NCBI RefSeq assembly: GCF_900088415.1
Contig: NZ_FLLQ01000002.1
Coordinates: 372,001-436,000, forward strand
Source: Vibrio mediterranei
GTDB lineage: Bacteria > Pseudomonadota > Gammaproteobacteria > Enterobacterales > Vibrionaceae
Direction of reading: 5' to 3'
Length of the DNA stretch: 64,000 nucleotides
Below, one piece after another: positions 11,750 to 22,146 of this stretch. How positions within the stretch are numbered: position 1 is the stretch's first letter; each line of letters starts with the position of its first letter. The position numbers were made by a program, and so were the translations under genes. A model generated the notes under the pieces. That model searched no databases, had not been told where the DNA came from, and saw only the letters and a program-made list of their open reading frames with translations.

Positions 11750-14032
11750 TCATTCTACTCTGCTTCGCAACATCTGCCTATACCAAGGGTCGAGGTTCTG
11801 GTTACGAAGCGTTGAAACGGTTAATTCTCCATCAAAAAAGACGAAATTAACCTGCCCCTGCTTACCTGTTTCATACCATTGAGCACCTCGCTCTAGGTAT
11901 CGTTGTTTAACCAATTCGTTAGGCAGTTGCCAGTGGGAACGAAATTTCGTAGAGGCCACAACGTGCTCAGCATGAATCAATTGTGTCAAAAACGTAGAAG
12001 AGGAGGTCCGGCTGCCATGATGAGGAACACTCATAACATCAACATCTAGTTCAGAGAGTGTTCTGGCGATCAATATTTCACTGACTTTCTCAATATCGCC
12101 TGTAAGCAATATTCGATGAACTGAATTGTCTCCCTGAACAAAACTAATCAGAACCACACAAGAGTGTGGGTTGTAAGCTCTATCCACTCTCTTCGGAGGC
12201 CACAGTGCCTCAAATCGAACTGCCTTCCATTGCCAAGTTCTACCTCGAATACAGAGTTGCTCTTCTGTCAATCCATCAGGCTTCTTGACCCAATCAGGCT
12301 TCCAATAATTACGGAGTTCAATTTCACCACCAGCGTGGTCATTATCAGCATGACTAATAATAACTCCATGCAGGTCTCTAACTCCTATAGCTAAAAGATT
12401 GGGAGTCACTACTGCGCTCGCCATAGAGAAAGTTGGACTCGCGCGTCCTGTATCATAAAGTACCGCTTGTTCTCCCTGTTTGATGGCAACAGAGAGCCCG
12501 TGGGCTACATCAAAAAAGTGGACACTAACTTTTTGCCCGCTTTGTTTTAATGGCAATGTGACAGCACATAATATCAGTAATAGTGCCAACCACTTCAATG
12601 ACACTACTTTTCTCAGGACCAACGTGAAAATTAAAGGTATTGCATAGAAAGCAAAATAAGCTGGAGCGTTAAGCCAGAACCAGTTTGATAGGTTCAAAGA
12701 GTAATCAAAGGGCATCATCAGCATATCGACCAATGCCCAGATTAAATTCTCCTTCTCCGACAGTACGGTCACTACAGTCGCTAAGAGCAATAAAGGAACG
12801 ACTAAAAAACTAAACCATGGGACAAACAACAAGTTATAGAAAGGCGATGCGACAGCAACCCCTTGAAATAAGCTGACCACAATTGGAATGAACAGTAAGC
12901 AGAGCAAAACATGGGTATACAACACAGTGCGAACACCAAATTGATAGGAAACAACCGAGTTGGTCACCATGAGTGCGGAGACAGCGAGAAAGGAAAGCCA
13001 AAAACTGGCACTTGCGGAAGAAAAAGGCATCAAGGTGAGTATGAGAGAGGCCGCTACTAATAAAGTGGTCATACTCATTATCCGGATGTGAATAATGCAA
13101 AGCGAGTTGACAATGACAAGCATGAGTAGAGCGCGAACTGTTGATGTAGCAAACCCACCTAAAGCAGCATAAAAAAACGCTAACACCAACCCTGTAAAGA
13201 TGCCTAACAATAAACAGAACGGTGTCGTTTTACAACGTAGTTCTGTCGGTAGAAGCAAGGTCACCACCAGCAGTGTTCCCCGCCCGACAAGATAGCCAAC
13301 GGCAAAAACTATTCCAATATGTAGACCAGAGATAGCAACTAGATGAGACAGTCCGCTCTGTTTTAATCGCAACCAGTCTTCACCAGCGAGTTTGCTTCTG
13401 TCACCGAAAATTAACGCTAAATAATAACCTTGATGTAGGCTGTTTGCGGTCACAGACGTTACCAACCGATGTATTTTCGAACGCCAATCATACGTACTAC
13501 GAACCATAAAATGACTGTCATCCGATAGAACACCATCGGCTAAAAACCGATTAGAAAAATAGTATCGCTCTTTGTCGAAGCCAACCTGATTAAGAACACC
13601 AACAACGGGTTTGAGTTGAACCAAAGCTTGAAGTTCATCGCCCATCGTTAATGCTCTCGGTGCATATAACTTAACGCTAGGTCTCTCAAAGAATGACAAT
13701 TTTTCTCCATTAATCGATAAAATCGTCAATTCAACCTCATATCCACGAGTTATTTTTTTAAAATAGCTGTCAACTCGTCCTTTTATGGTAATATCTGTGC
13801 CAAATCGGTAAAGCACCTCCGATTGGTGCTTGTAAAGATTCCCTTGTATCAAAGCCACGGACATTGCAATAAAAACCACTGCGATTATCGAGCAGCGTTT
13901 TATTAGTAAGGCTATGCTAATTAAGGATGTAGGAATCAACCAGTAGTAATGAGGCATCATTGGCCACCACGCAACACTGATAAGTGTTAGTGAAAAAACC
14001 AACGGTGCAACAATGCCTGTTAAGAGAGTCAT
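11750..14032 (-). CDS. comEC: ComEC/Rec2 DNA uptake channel
   Basis: This inner-membrane channel carries single-stranded DNA into the cytoplasm during natural transformation. The 760-residue protein has many membrane segments, a competence domain ([15 protein letters not shown] near residues 225-240), and a C-terminal metallo-beta-lactamase-like domain with the HADNDHAGG metal site. ComEC belongs to the chitin-induced competence regulon in vibrios. It starts the envelope operon with msbA. Its start (AGGGAAAC ribosome site) is only 8 bases from that of the divergent DUF2062 gene. Confidence 0.94.
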   Translation of the reverse strand: MTLLTGIVAPLVFSLTLISVAWWPMMPHYYWLIPTSLISIALLIKRCSIIAVVFIAMSVALIQGNLYKHQSEVLYRFGTDITIKGRVDSYFKKITRGYEVELTILSINGEKLSFFERPSVKLYAPRALTMGDELQALVQLKPVVGVLNQVGFDKERYYFSNRFLADGVLSDDSHFMVRSTYDWRSKIHRLVTSVTANSLHQGYYLALIFGDRSKLAGEDWLRLKQSGLSHLVAISGLHIGIVFAVGYLVGRGTLLVVTLLLPTELRCKTTPFCLLLGIFTGLVLAFFYAALGGFATSTVRALLMLVIVNSLCIIHIRIMSMTTLLVAASLILTLMPFSSASASFWLSFLAVSALMVTNSVVSYQFGVRTVLYTHVLLCLLFIPIVVSLFQGVAVASPFYNLLFVPWFSFLVVPLLLLATVVTVLSEKENLIWALVDMLMMPFDYSLNLSNWFWLNAPAYFAFYAIPLIFTLVLRKVVSLKWLALLLILCAVTLPLKQSGQKVSVHFFDVAHGLSVAIKQGEQAVLYDTGRASPTFSMASAVVTPNLLAIGVRDLHGVIISHADNDHAGGEIELRNYWKPDWVKKPDGLTEEQLCIRGRTWQWKAVRFEALWPPKRVDRAYNPHSCVVLISFVQGDNSVHRILLTGDIEKVSEILIARTLSELDVDVMSVPHHGSRTSSSTFLTQLIHAEHVVASTKFRSHWQLPNELVKQRYLERGAQWYETGKQGQVNFVFFDGELTVSTLRNQNLDPWYRQMLRSRVE

Positions 14033-14040
14033 GTTTCCCT

Positions 14041-14550
14041 ATGCCAAGAAAGTTCATTAAACGTTTCATGCCCGATCACGAGATGATCAAGCGACAAAAG
14101 GCATTGAAAGTGTTCGGCAATGTCCTCTATAACCCAAACCTTTGGTGTTTAAATCGACGCTCAGCGGCAGGCGCTTTTGCGGTTGGTTTGTTTATGGCTT
14201 TTGTCCCACTACCAAGCCAAATGATTATGGCGGCAGGGTTAGCTATCCTGTTTGGTGTTAACCTTCCATTATCGGTTGCACTTGTTTGGATTAGTAACCC
14301 TGTGACCATGCCAGTACTGTTTTATTTTGCGTACAAGATCGGTGCGTTTTGCTTGAATACGCCTCCACAGCCATTCCATTTTGAGTTGTCTTGGCAGTAT
14401 TTATCCGACCAAATGACCACCATTGGCCCCCCGTTCCTCTTAGGATGCGCCATATGTGGTATTGTTGCTTCTGTTGCCGGGTATTTCGGCATTCGTGGCC
14501 TTTGGCGTTACTCTGTGGTTCGCAGTTGGCAGCAACGCGCTACAAGATAA
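14041..14550 (+). CDS. DUF2062 membrane protein
   Basis: This 169-residue protein begins MPRKFIKRFMPDHEMIKRQ, the usual start of the family. It has three or four hydrophobic segments (AAGAFAVGLFMAFVPLPSQM, MIMAAGLAILFGVNL, LLGCAICGIVASVAGYFGI). DUF2062 proteins are uncharacterised inner-membrane proteins often coded near comEC in gammaproteobacteria. The frame is open to a GTG at 13984, but the family start and the position eight bases from comEC favour 14041. Confidence 0.88.
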   Translation: MPRKFIKRFMPDHEMIKRQKALKVFGNVLYNPNLWCLNRRSAAGAFAVGLFMAFVPLPSQMIMAAGLAILFGVNLPLSVALVWISNPVTMPVLFYFAYKIGAFCLNTPPQPFHFELSWQYLSDQMTTIGPPFLLGCAICGIVASVAGYFGIRGLWRYSVVRSWQQRATR

Positions 14551-14640
14551 CGTTAGCTTGGAACCGACAACAGAGTCGTAAACAGAAACTACGAGTGTGA
14601 CGACACTTCTAAGTAACAAGACTGTCGACCAAATATGAAA

Positions 14641-14677
14641 AAGCCCGTCAATGATATTCATTGACGGGCTTTTTCTT
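14641..14677. terminator. terminator between the DUF2062 gene and lolE
   Basis: A 14-base perfect stem (AAGCCCGTCAATGA and complement, 14641-14671) with a three-base loop is followed by TTTTC on the plus strand and preceded by A-rich sequence. It can serve both convergent genes. Confidence 0.88.
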
Positions 14678-14686
14678 GAGATTAAA

Positions 14687-15925
14687 TTACTTGGCGCTCA
14701 GCACTGAAGCAGGGTTTAACTGACTTGCCTTTGTTGCTGGATACCATGTCGCAATCAGACTTAACACCGTTGCAGTCCCCGCTACTAAAGCCACATCACT
14801 CCAAACCAACTCAGATGGCAGAAAGTCTACAAAGTAAATGTCGCCAGATAAAAACTTATGACCAATGAGAGACTCGAGGCCAGAAACTAATGGTGTGAGA
14901 TTCAGTGCAACTAAACTGCCCAGCATACCACCGACAATACTACCCACTACGCCAGAAAATACACCTTGCCAGATAAAGATGCGTTTTATGAGGCCATCTG
15001 TGGCGCCCATCGTGCGTAATATTGCAATTTCAGATGCGCGATCTTTTACCGCCATCATTAGCGTTGAAACAATATTGAAGCACGCAACACCAATAACCAA
15101 AACCATCACCAAATACATAATGGTACGAACTAACTGAATATCTCGATATAGGAAACCATATTTCTGTTTCCAGCTACGTAAATAGACGTACTCCGTTAAG
15201 GTATTACCCACCTCTCTAACAATCAAAGGGGCATTGAATACGTCATCTACTTTTATAGAAACGCCAGTAACTTGATTACCTAGTCGAGCATACTGCTGAG
15301 CATCTGCTAACGGAACAATCGCCAAGCTATGGTCAATCTGTCCATTTAACTCGAGCAAACCAGAGACTTGGACTCGAACTCTTCTTGGCGCTTGCACTTT
15401 GCTGGTGTTACTAGTGGTTGGGATCATTAACGTTACGTAGTCACCTACTTTCGCATCCACTTGATCTGCGACCCCTTTGCCGAGAATCACTTGCTGCTCA
15501 CCGGCATGAAAATTTTGCCAAGCTGTGCCTTTGACAAAGCCCGGTAGTGTCGACACTTTGGTTTCAAGCTCAGGGTCAACGCCACGAATTTCAACAGCTT
15601 TGAGTAGGCTGCCCTTTTCAACCAGCGCTGTCATTCGAATATAGGGCGCAGCCGCCTCCACTTTTGAATGTTCCATTGCCGAGTCCATCACCTTTTGCCA
15701 GTTTTTGATAGGAGCATTCACACCTTCAAACTCACCATGGGCAATTACGGATAACACTCTATTCTTCAGCTCGCGCTCAAAGCCATTCATCGCAGACAAA
15801 CCAATGACAATCACCGCCACCCCAACAGCGATGCCAACAATGGATGAAATCGAAATAAACGACACCATTTTGTTACGTTGTTTGGCTTTGCTAAAACGTT
15901 TACCAATAAAAAACGATAGTGACAC
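14687..15925 (-). CDS. lolE: lipoprotein-releasing system permease LolE
   Basis: LolE, with LolC and LolD, extracts outer-membrane lipoproteins from the inner membrane and hands them to LolA. The 412-residue protein has one N-terminal membrane segment (MVSFISISSIVGIAVGVAVIV region), a large periplasmic domain and three C-terminal membrane segments (FtsX type, AILRTMGATDGLI). The start MSLSFFIGKRFSKAK and SAMNGFERELKNR favour LolE over LolC. It lies 14 bases after lolD in the same operon. Confidence 0.94.
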   Translation of the reverse strand: MSLSFFIGKRFSKAKQRNKMVSFISISSIVGIAVGVAVIVIGLSAMNGFERELKNRVLSVIAHGEFEGVNAPIKNWQKVMDSAMEHSKVEAAAPYIRMTALVEKGSLLKAVEIRGVDPELETKVSTLPGFVKGTAWQNFHAGEQQVILGKGVADQVDAKVGDYVTLMIPTTSNTSKVQAPRRVRVQVSGLLELNGQIDHSLAIVPLADAQQYARLGNQVTGVSIKVDDVFNAPLIVREVGNTLTEYVYLRSWKQKYGFLYRDIQLVRTIMYLVMVLVIGVACFNIVSTLMMAVKDRASEIAILRTMGATDGLIKRIFIWQGVFSGVVGSIVGGMLGSLVALNLTPLVSGLESLIGHKFLSGDIYFVDFLPSELVWSDVALVAGTATVLSLIATWYPATKASQLNPASVLSAK

Positions 15926-15939
15926 GTTAGCTCCTTGAA

Positions 15940-16629
15940 TTACGCAATTTTGGCATCGAGTAGCAGGCCGTCTTGCATATGCATCTGCCTATCCATTTTC
16001 GCGGCTAACTCATTATCATGAGTCACCACTAGAAAAGCGGTTCCGTATTCTTGGTTAAGTGTTCGCATCAAGTCATATATAGATAAAGCCGTCGTATGGT
16101 CAAGGTTACCGGTCGGCTCATCAGCCAACACTAACGCAGGCTTATTGACCAAGGCTCTAGCGATGGCAACTCGTTGGCGCTCTCCCCCCGAAAGCTCAGA
16201 AGGTCGGTGCTCTAAACGATGTTTTAGCCCCACTCGCTCAAGTAATGCACTCGCTTCGGCCTTCGCTAGTTTAGTTCCCATACCACCAATAAGTAACGGC
16301 ATCGCCACGTTTTCTACCGCTGTAAAGTCACTGAGTAGATGATGGAACTGATATACGAACCCTAAGTGCTCATTACGAAGCTTGGCTTGTTGGTTGCTGC
16401 TTAAAGTCAGTAGAGGCTCACCAAGGAAAGTAACCTCCCCTTCCGTTGCCTCATCCAAAGCACCTAGTACGTGAAGTAGCGTTGATTTACCGGAGCCAGA
16501 AGAACCAATTATAGACACCAACTCACCTTTGGAGATCTCAAAACTCACGCCTTTAAGTACCTCGGTATCCACCGCCCCATCGTGATACGTTTTTCGGATG
16601 TTTTGACAGGCGATTAACGGACTACTCAT
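15940..16629 (-). CDS. lolD: lipoprotein-releasing system ATPase LolD
   Basis: This cytoplasmic ATPase powers the LolCDE complex. Walker [10 protein letters not shown] spans residues 42-50. The signature is [14 protein letters not shown] and Walker B is [12 protein letters not shown]. The 229 residues are typical of LolD. The gene overlaps the lolC end by eight bases and is followed closely by lolE, so the three subunits are made together. Confidence 0.96.
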   Translation of the reverse strand: MSSPLIACQNIRKTYHDGAVDTEVLKGVSFEISKGELVSIIGSSGSGKSTLLHVLGALDEATEGEVTFLGEPLLTLSSNQQAKLRNEHLGFVYQFHHLLSDFTAVENVAMPLLIGGMGTKLAKAEASALLERVGLKHRLEHRPSELSGGERQRVAIARALVNKPALVLADEPTGNLDHTTALSIYDLMRTLNQEYGTAFLVVTHDNELAAKMDRQMHMQDGLLLDAKIA

Positions 16630-17830
16630 ATCTTAAAGCCTCTGCTGGTTTAACGGATGATGCTCGGAAAGAAGGAAACAATGTGGCTGCTAGACTCAGC
16701 AACACAGCACAAATAACAACGACAATAATTTGGCTAGGATTCACCACTATCGGTAACTGTCCGCCAAAGCTAAATAAAGCGACACCCATGACTTCCAGTA
16801 GGCTATTAAGGTTGTTTGCCAACAACACACCAAGAATGCCACCAACAATGGCTCCGAGTGCACCACTGCTGGCACCCTGAACCATAAAGATGGCGAGCAC
16901 TTGACGATCAGTCATGCCTTGCGTTTTCAAAATGGCAACCTCTGATTGTTTCTCCATCACCACCATAATCAGTGCGGAAATAATATTGAACGCCGCTACG
17001 CCGATAATGAGCCCGAGCATCAGCCCCATCATATTCTTTTCCATTTTTACAGCTTGGAACAATTCGCCACGTTGATCACGCCAGTCACTCCATAACCAAC
17101 CGTCCGGCAATGGCTGCTCACTTAAACTGGAGACCACAAACGGGTCATTGAAGAACAGTCTCCACCCACTCGCTTCATCGGCTTTGTAACGCATCAACTT
17201 GGCGGCATCTTTCAAATGAGTTACGACTAATTGGCCATCCACATCGGAGCCAGTGCTATAAAGCCCAGCAACAGTAAACATTCGCTGACTCGGGATTCGC
17301 CCAAGCGGCGTATACTGGCTAGCACTGGTAACCATTAGTCTTACCTTATCGCCAACGCGCACATCGAGCTCTCGGGCAAGCGTATGACCCAACAAAACCT
17401 GATACTTTCCTGCTTGTAAATTATCTAGGCTACCACTTACCAGACGATAGCGAATCGGATCATCAGTTTCGGGCTCAATTCCAATCATCATGGCAGCAGA
17501 CAATCCCTGATGGCTTTGGACCACAGCCTCACTGCGGACAATAGGGACCGCTGGCTGACTAGTAGCAAAACTATTCAGCAACGCATCTGGCTTGTCATTT
17601 AAGTCGACTCGACCTGAATCATGTGAAATAACCGCTTGAGGCAAAACGCCAAGAATTCGACCTTTCAGTTGAGCTTCAAATCCGTTCATTACTGAGAGAA
17701 CAGTAACGAGCGACAAAACACCGATAGTGATTCCTGCGGTCGACATATAAGATACGAACCGACTAAAGCGATCGCCTGAGCGACCTCTTAGGTAACGTAA
17801 TCCAATAAAAACGGGCAAAGGGTGAAACAT
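16622..17830 (-). CDS. lolC: lipoprotein-releasing system permease LolC
   Basis: LolC is the second membrane subunit of LolCDE and recruits LolA through its periplasmic domain. It has the FtsX-type layout: a first membrane segment around residues 25-50, a periplasmic domain, and three C-terminal segments ([15 protein letters not shown] before the last pair). [20 protein letters not shown] near the N-terminus is the LolC signature. I chose MFHPLPVF at 17830 by similarity to known LolC starts; an ATG four codons earlier (17842) is possible. It heads the lolCDE operon. Confidence 0.93.
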   Translation of the reverse strand: MFHPLPVFIGLRYLRGRSGDRFSRFVSYMSTAGITIGVLSLVTVLSVMNGFEAQLKGRILGVLPQAVISHDSGRVDLNDKPDALLNSFATSQPAVPIVRSEAVVQSHQGLSAAMMIGIEPETDDPIRYRLVSGSLDNLQAGKYQVLLGHTLARELDVRVGDKVRLMVTSASQYTPLGRIPSQRMFTVAGLYSTGSDVDGQLVVTHLKDAAKLMRYKADEASGWRLFFNDPFVVSSLSEQPLPDGWLWSDWRDQRGELFQAVKMEKNMMGLMLGLIIGVAAFNIISALIMVVMEKQSEVAILKTQGMTDRQVLAIFMVQGASSGALGAIVGGILGVLLANNLNSLLEVMGVALFSFGGQLPIVVNPSQIIVVVICAVLLSLAATLFPSFRASSVKPAEALRYE

Positions 17831-18004
17831 AATAATGGCCATGGGACGAAATCTATGAGTAATGTAACCAGAAAACCCATTGGGTTGTAGCCCCGATTGT
17901 AAATTTCCTTTTAAATTACGTACTTTTGACCTTTCATTCGGTCATTTTCTTGATAACTCAGACATACACAGAGATAATTAATTCAAGTCGATTAGGAAAA
18001 ATGT

Positions 18005-18574
18005 ATGCAGCAGAACGAATTCTTCACCGTAAATGGACCTTTAAAAGCCAACATTGAGCCACTAGCACCTGGTAGTACTCTACCCGACCTAGACCAATAC
18101 ATTGCTGAAATTCCAGCTCCATTTATGGCATCGAGTGAATTTAGTCTACTCGATCAGCAAAATGATGCTGCAAAGCACGAACTGAATCAACATAACCTCA
18201 AGCATGTTGCCGAGTTAATTGAACAGCAAAACAGCAAGCTTAATTTGCTGCTTAATTATATTATTTCGCAACAAGACGATCCTGCACAGCGCCACGTCAC
18301 TCACAGTTTTGGCGCAGGTCAACTTACCTATATCACTTCAGAAGCACTGAAAGTTGGTCAAATAGCCAAGGTGAAGCTTTTCCTAGATCACCCACCTGCT
18401 GGTATTTATTGTTATGCAGAAGTCACCGATATACAGAACTCCGAATCAGGCCAACTGGCTACGTTGAGTTTTGTACGAATCCTTGAAGAACACCAAGACC
18501 TACTAATTAAAGCCGCTTTATACCAACAACAGAAATTGCTTCGACAGCGCTCGCTAGACAGAGACAACCAATAA
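18005..18574 (+). CDS. plzB: atypical PilZ-domain protein PlzB
   Basis: This 189-residue protein lies directly before mfd, the position of V. cholerae PlzB. The first half is acidic and probably helical (DAAKHELNQHNLKHVAELIEQQ, predicted coil about 55-95). The second half (residues about 98-175) is a beta-rich PilZ-like fold. I do not see the RxxxR and D/NxSxxG residues that bind cyclic di-GMP, so it probably does not bind that nucleotide itself. Identification is by position and general pattern more than by motif. Confidence 0.7.
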   Translation: MQQNEFFTVNGPLKANIEPLAPGSTLPDLDQYIAEIPAPFMASSEFSLLDQQNDAAKHELNQHNLKHVAELIEQQNSKLNLLLNYIISQQDDPAQRHVTHSFGAGQLTYITSEALKVGQIAKVKLFLDHPPAGIYCYAEVTDIQNSESGQLATLSFVRILEEHQDLLIKAALYQQQKLLRQRSLDRDNQ

Positions 18575-18579
18575 ATACT

Positions 18580-21500
18580 ATGAGTAATTGTCAACTACTT
18601 CCTCTTAATGCACCAACGGGTGCCGGTGATAAAAAGTTTCTCGGTAACCTGATTGGTGGCGCATTAGCCCTTGCTATCAGCGAGCATGCTAACGCCTATA
18701 CTGATCATACTTTACTGGTTGTGCCAGACCCACAGCTTGCTCTTAAACTTCAAGGTGAACTAGAACAGTTCTTTCCAGGAGAGGTTGCGCTATTTCCTGA
18801 CTGGGAAACCTTGCCATACGATAATTTCTCGCCACATCAGGATATAATTTCAGATCGTATTGCACGGCTATACGCCCTACCGCAACAGTCAAAAGGGATC
18901 ACTATCGTCCCGGTAAGCACTTTGTTGCAAAGGCAAAGTCCTCGCGATTTCTTAATGCAACATACCTTGATGGTAAAAACTGGTGATTTGTTTTCACTGG
19001 ATAAACTACGTCTACAGCTAGAAAACTCTGGCTACCGACATGTAGACCAAGTGTTTGGTCCCGGTGAATATGCAAGTAGGGGTTCAATTCTCGATCTCTT
19101 CCCCATGGGAAGCTCTGCGCCTTATCGCATTGATTTCTTTGACGATGAAATCGACACTATTCGCACCTTTGATCCGGAAAACCAACGTTCCATCGAAGAT
19201 ATTAGCGAGATTCGACTCCTCCCAGCTCATGAGTTTCCTACGACAAAAGACGCGATTGAAGAGTTTCGTGTTCGCTGGAGACAACAATTCGACGCAAGGC
19301 GCGAACCAGAATCAGTCTACATGCAGGTAACAAAAGGCACTTGGCCAGCGGGTATAGAGTATTGGCAGCCTCTGTTCTTTGAGCATACTGAAACGCTATT
19401 TGATTACATCAGCCAAGACTCCCAAATTATCGCTGTGGGTGATATTGAGTCCGCCATAGACACCTTTTTATCTGACGTTGAAACGCGTTATGAGCAGCGA
19501 AAGGTCGATCCTTTGCGCCCACTGTTAGAACCGAGTGCGCTTTGGCTGCAAAAAGATGAGTTCTATTCACAGCTTAAAGCCTATCCACAGTTGCTGTGCT
19601 CAGTTGATTCTGTGGATGAAAAAGCAGGACGCGTCAATGCTCCCGTCGAGGCACTTCCTGATTTAGCAGTACAGCATCAATTAAAAGAGCCGATGGCTCA
19701 AATCCGTCAGTTTACGGAGCAGTACGCTGGTAAAGTGATTTTCTCGGTGGAATCTGAGGGCCGTCGAGAGGCGCTACTCGAATTACTGCATCGCATAAAA
19801 CTGAGGCCACAAGAGAAAGAACATTTTCTCGATGCGCTGAAGAGCGACGATAAGTTCACACTTGTTATTGGTCAATGTGAACATGGTTTTGCTTATCAAC
19901 AGCAGTTCGCACTGATCTGCGAAAGTGACATGCTCGGCGACCGCGTTATTCAACGACGCAAGAAAGAAAAACGCTCGATTAATAGTGACACCGTCATTCG
20001 CAACCTTGCTGAACTCAAGCCAGGCCAACCCGTTGTTCATATTGACCACGGTATTGGCCGCTACGTCGGCTTGCAAACACTTGAAGCGGGCGGCATGACG
20101 ACAGAATACGTCACACTCGAATACCAAAATGATGCCAAGCTGTACGTCCCTGTCGCGTCACTAAACTTAATCGGACGCTACTCTGGTGGTGCGGAAGAAT
20201 CGGCACCACTCAACAAATTAGGCAGTGAATCCTGGGCTAAAGCCCGTAGAAAAGCCGCTGAAAAAGTGCGTGATGTTGCGGCAGAGTTGCTCGACGTATA
20301 CGCCAAGCGCGAGTTAAAACCTGGCTTTAAATTCAGCTTAGATCGTGACCAATATGCGACCTTTAAAGCTGGTTTCCCATTTGAAGAAACTGACGACCAA
20401 GCACAGGCCATCAATGCTGTCATGTCTGATATGTGTCAGCCTAAAGCCATGGATCGTTTGGTTTGTGGTGATGTTGGCTTCGGAAAAACAGAAGTCGCAA
20501 TGCGCGCTGCATTTGTGGCAACCGACAACGGTAAACAGGTCGCAGTGCTGGTTCCTACAACACTGCTGGCACAGCAGCATTTTGAGAACTTCCGCGATCG
20601 ATTTGCCAACCTGCCAATCCGTGTTGAAGTCTTGTCGCGCTTTAAATCGGCCAAAGAGCAAAAAGCCATCCTACAAGACGTCGCCGATGGAAAGGTGGAT
20701 ATTGTCGTTGGCACCCACAAACTGCTCTCTAGTGACATTCAGTTTAAAGATCTTGGCCTACTCATCGTTGATGAAGAACATCGATTTGGTGTGAGGCAAA
20801 AAGAAAAAGTGAAAGCGATGCGTGCCGATGTCGACATTTTGACCTTAACAGCAACGCCTATTCCACGAACGCTGAATATGGCCATGAGTGGCATGCGCGA
20901 TCTTTCCATCATTGCTACACCGCCAGCGAGACGTCTTGCCATTAAGACCTTTGTGCGTCAAAGCGAAGACAGTGTTGTACGCGAAGCAATACTTCGTGAA
21001 ATCATGCGTGGTGGTCAGGTCTATTTCCTTCACAATCAGGTTGAAACCATTGAAAAGGTCGCGGCAGACTTAGAAAAGTTAGTCCCCGAAGCACGCGTCA
21101 CAGTTGCCCACGGCCAGATGCGTGAACGTGAACTAGAGCGAGTTATGAATGATTTCTATCATCAACGTTTTAATTTACTAGTATGTACGACCATCATTGA
21201 GACGGGCATCGACGTGCCAACCGCTAACACCATCATCATGGATCGTGCTGATAACCTTGGCTTAGCGCAGCTTCACCAACTTCGTGGACGTGTGGGTCGC
21301 TCACACCACCAGGCGTATGCTTATCTGCTGACTCCTCATCCAAAAGCCATGACAAAAGATGCAGTGAAGCGATTAGACGCTATCGCCTCGCTAGAAGATC
21401 TTGGGGCCGGCTTTACTCTAGCGACTCATGACCTTGAAATTCGTGGCGCTGGAGAGCTTTTAGGAGATGAACAGAGTGGCCAAATTCAGTCCGTTGGATT

Positions 21501-22038
21501 CTCACTCTATATGGAAATGTTAGAGCAAGCCGTGGAAGCGCTAAAAGAAGGTAAAGAGCCCTCTTTGGACGATCTACTTCGCGAACAAACTGAAGTGGAA
21601 TTACGTATCCCCGCTTTGCTCCCTGATGACTATATTCCGGATATCAATACTCGTCTATCTATGTATAAACGGATCGCAAGCGTTATAGATAACGAAGAGC
21701 TCGACGAGCTAAAAGTGGAACTGATTGATCGATTTGGCCTGCTGCCAGATGCTGCCAAACACCTTCTTGCCGTCTCACAAATGAAGCTTCGTGGTAGAGC
21801 ACTGAAAGTTAAAAAAGTAGAAGCCCATGATAAAGGTGGCTATATTGAATTTTATCCGGATGCTGACATTAACCCAGCCTTCTTGGTTAAACTACTTCAA
21901 GCGCAGCCAACAAAGTTTGCGATGGAAGGGCCAACTAAGTTCAAGTTTATGGAAGCGTTAACCGATAGGCGTAAACGCTTAAGCTACCTCAATAACATGC
22001 TTGACGAGTTTGAAGCCAATCGACTTCCGAACGCATAA
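18580..22038 (+). CDS. mfd: transcription-repair coupling factor
   Basis: Mfd removes RNA polymerase stalled at DNA damage and recruits UvrA. The 1152-residue protein has the UvrB-like N-terminus, the polymerase-interacting domain (PVVHIDHGIGRYVGL region, about residue 485), and a RecG-like translocase. Walker A is GDVGFGKTE and Walker B is VDEEHRFG. The C-terminal regulatory domain contains LPDDYIPD. Length and motifs are complete. It starts five bases after plzB and probably shares its message. Confidence 0.97.
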   Translation: MSNCQLLPLNAPTGAGDKKFLGNLIGGALALAISEHANAYTDHTLLVVPDPQLALKLQGELEQFFPGEVALFPDWETLPYDNFSPHQDIISDRIARLYALPQQSKGITIVPVSTLLQRQSPRDFLMQHTLMVKTGDLFSLDKLRLQLENSGYRHVDQVFGPGEYASRGSILDLFPMGSSAPYRIDFFDDEIDTIRTFDPENQRSIEDISEIRLLPAHEFPTTKDAIEEFRVRWRQQFDARREPESVYMQVTKGTWPAGIEYWQPLFFEHTETLFDYISQDSQIIAVGDIESAIDTFLSDVETRYEQRKVDPLRPLLEPSALWLQKDEFYSQLKAYPQLLCSVDSVDEKAGRVNAPVEALPDLAVQHQLKEPMAQIRQFTEQYAGKVIFSVESEGRREALLELLHRIKLRPQEKEHFLDALKSDDKFTLVIGQCEHGFAYQQQFALICESDMLGDRVIQRRKKEKRSINSDTVIRNLAELKPGQPVVHIDHGIGRYVGLQTLEAGGMTTEYVTLEYQNDAKLYVPVASLNLIGRYSGGAEESAPLNKLGSESWAKARRKAAEKVRDVAAELLDVYAKRELKPGFKFSLDRDQYATFKAGFPFEETDDQAQAINAVMSDMCQPKAMDRLVCGDVGFGKTEVAMRAAFVATDNGKQVAVLVPTTLLAQQHFENFRDRFANLPIRVEVLSRFKSAKEQKAILQDVADGKVDIVVGTHKLLSSDIQFKDLGLLIVDEEHRFGVRQKEKVKAMRADVDILTLTATPIPRTLNMAMSGMRDLSIIATPPARRLAIKTFVRQSEDSVVREAILREIMRGGQVYFLHNQVETIEKVAADLEKLVPEARVTVAHGQMRERELERVMNDFYHQRFNLLVCTTIIETGIDVPTANTIIMDRADNLGLAQLHQLRGRVGRSHHQAYAYLLTPHPKAMTKDAVKRLDAIASLEDLGAGFTLATHDLEIRGAGELLGDEQSGQIQSVGFSLYMEMLEQAVEALKEGKEPSLDDLLREQTEVELRIPALLPDDYIPDINTRLSMYKRIASVIDNEELDELKVELIDRFGLLPDAAKHLLAVSQMKLRGRALKVKKVEAHDKGGYIEFYPDADINPAFLVKLLQAQPTKFAMEGPTKFKFMEALTDRRKRLSYLNNMLDEFEANRLPNA

Positions 22039-22097
22039 TTGCTTACAGCTGCAACGATTTTTCACCGTGAAATGTTTCAGCAACGTCCTGTATTAAT

Positions 22098-22106
22098 TGA
22101 TATAAT
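22098..22106 (+). promoter_or_regulatory. extended -10 promoter of csiV
   Basis: TGATATAAT is a perfect extended -10 element (TGnTATAAT) in the gap between mfd and csiV, about 40 bases before the csiV start. No good -35 box is seen, as is normal for extended -10 promoters. Confidence 0.55.
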
Positions 22107-22146
22107 GGGATTGCACTCAATGATAGTGGCAATCAATGGAGAAACA

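Noticed and set aside
22039..22146. Longer CsiV start directly after mfd
   Set aside because: The extra 36 residues would place the signal peptide inside the protein, while the ATG at 22147 has a good ribosome site and an ideal signal peptide.
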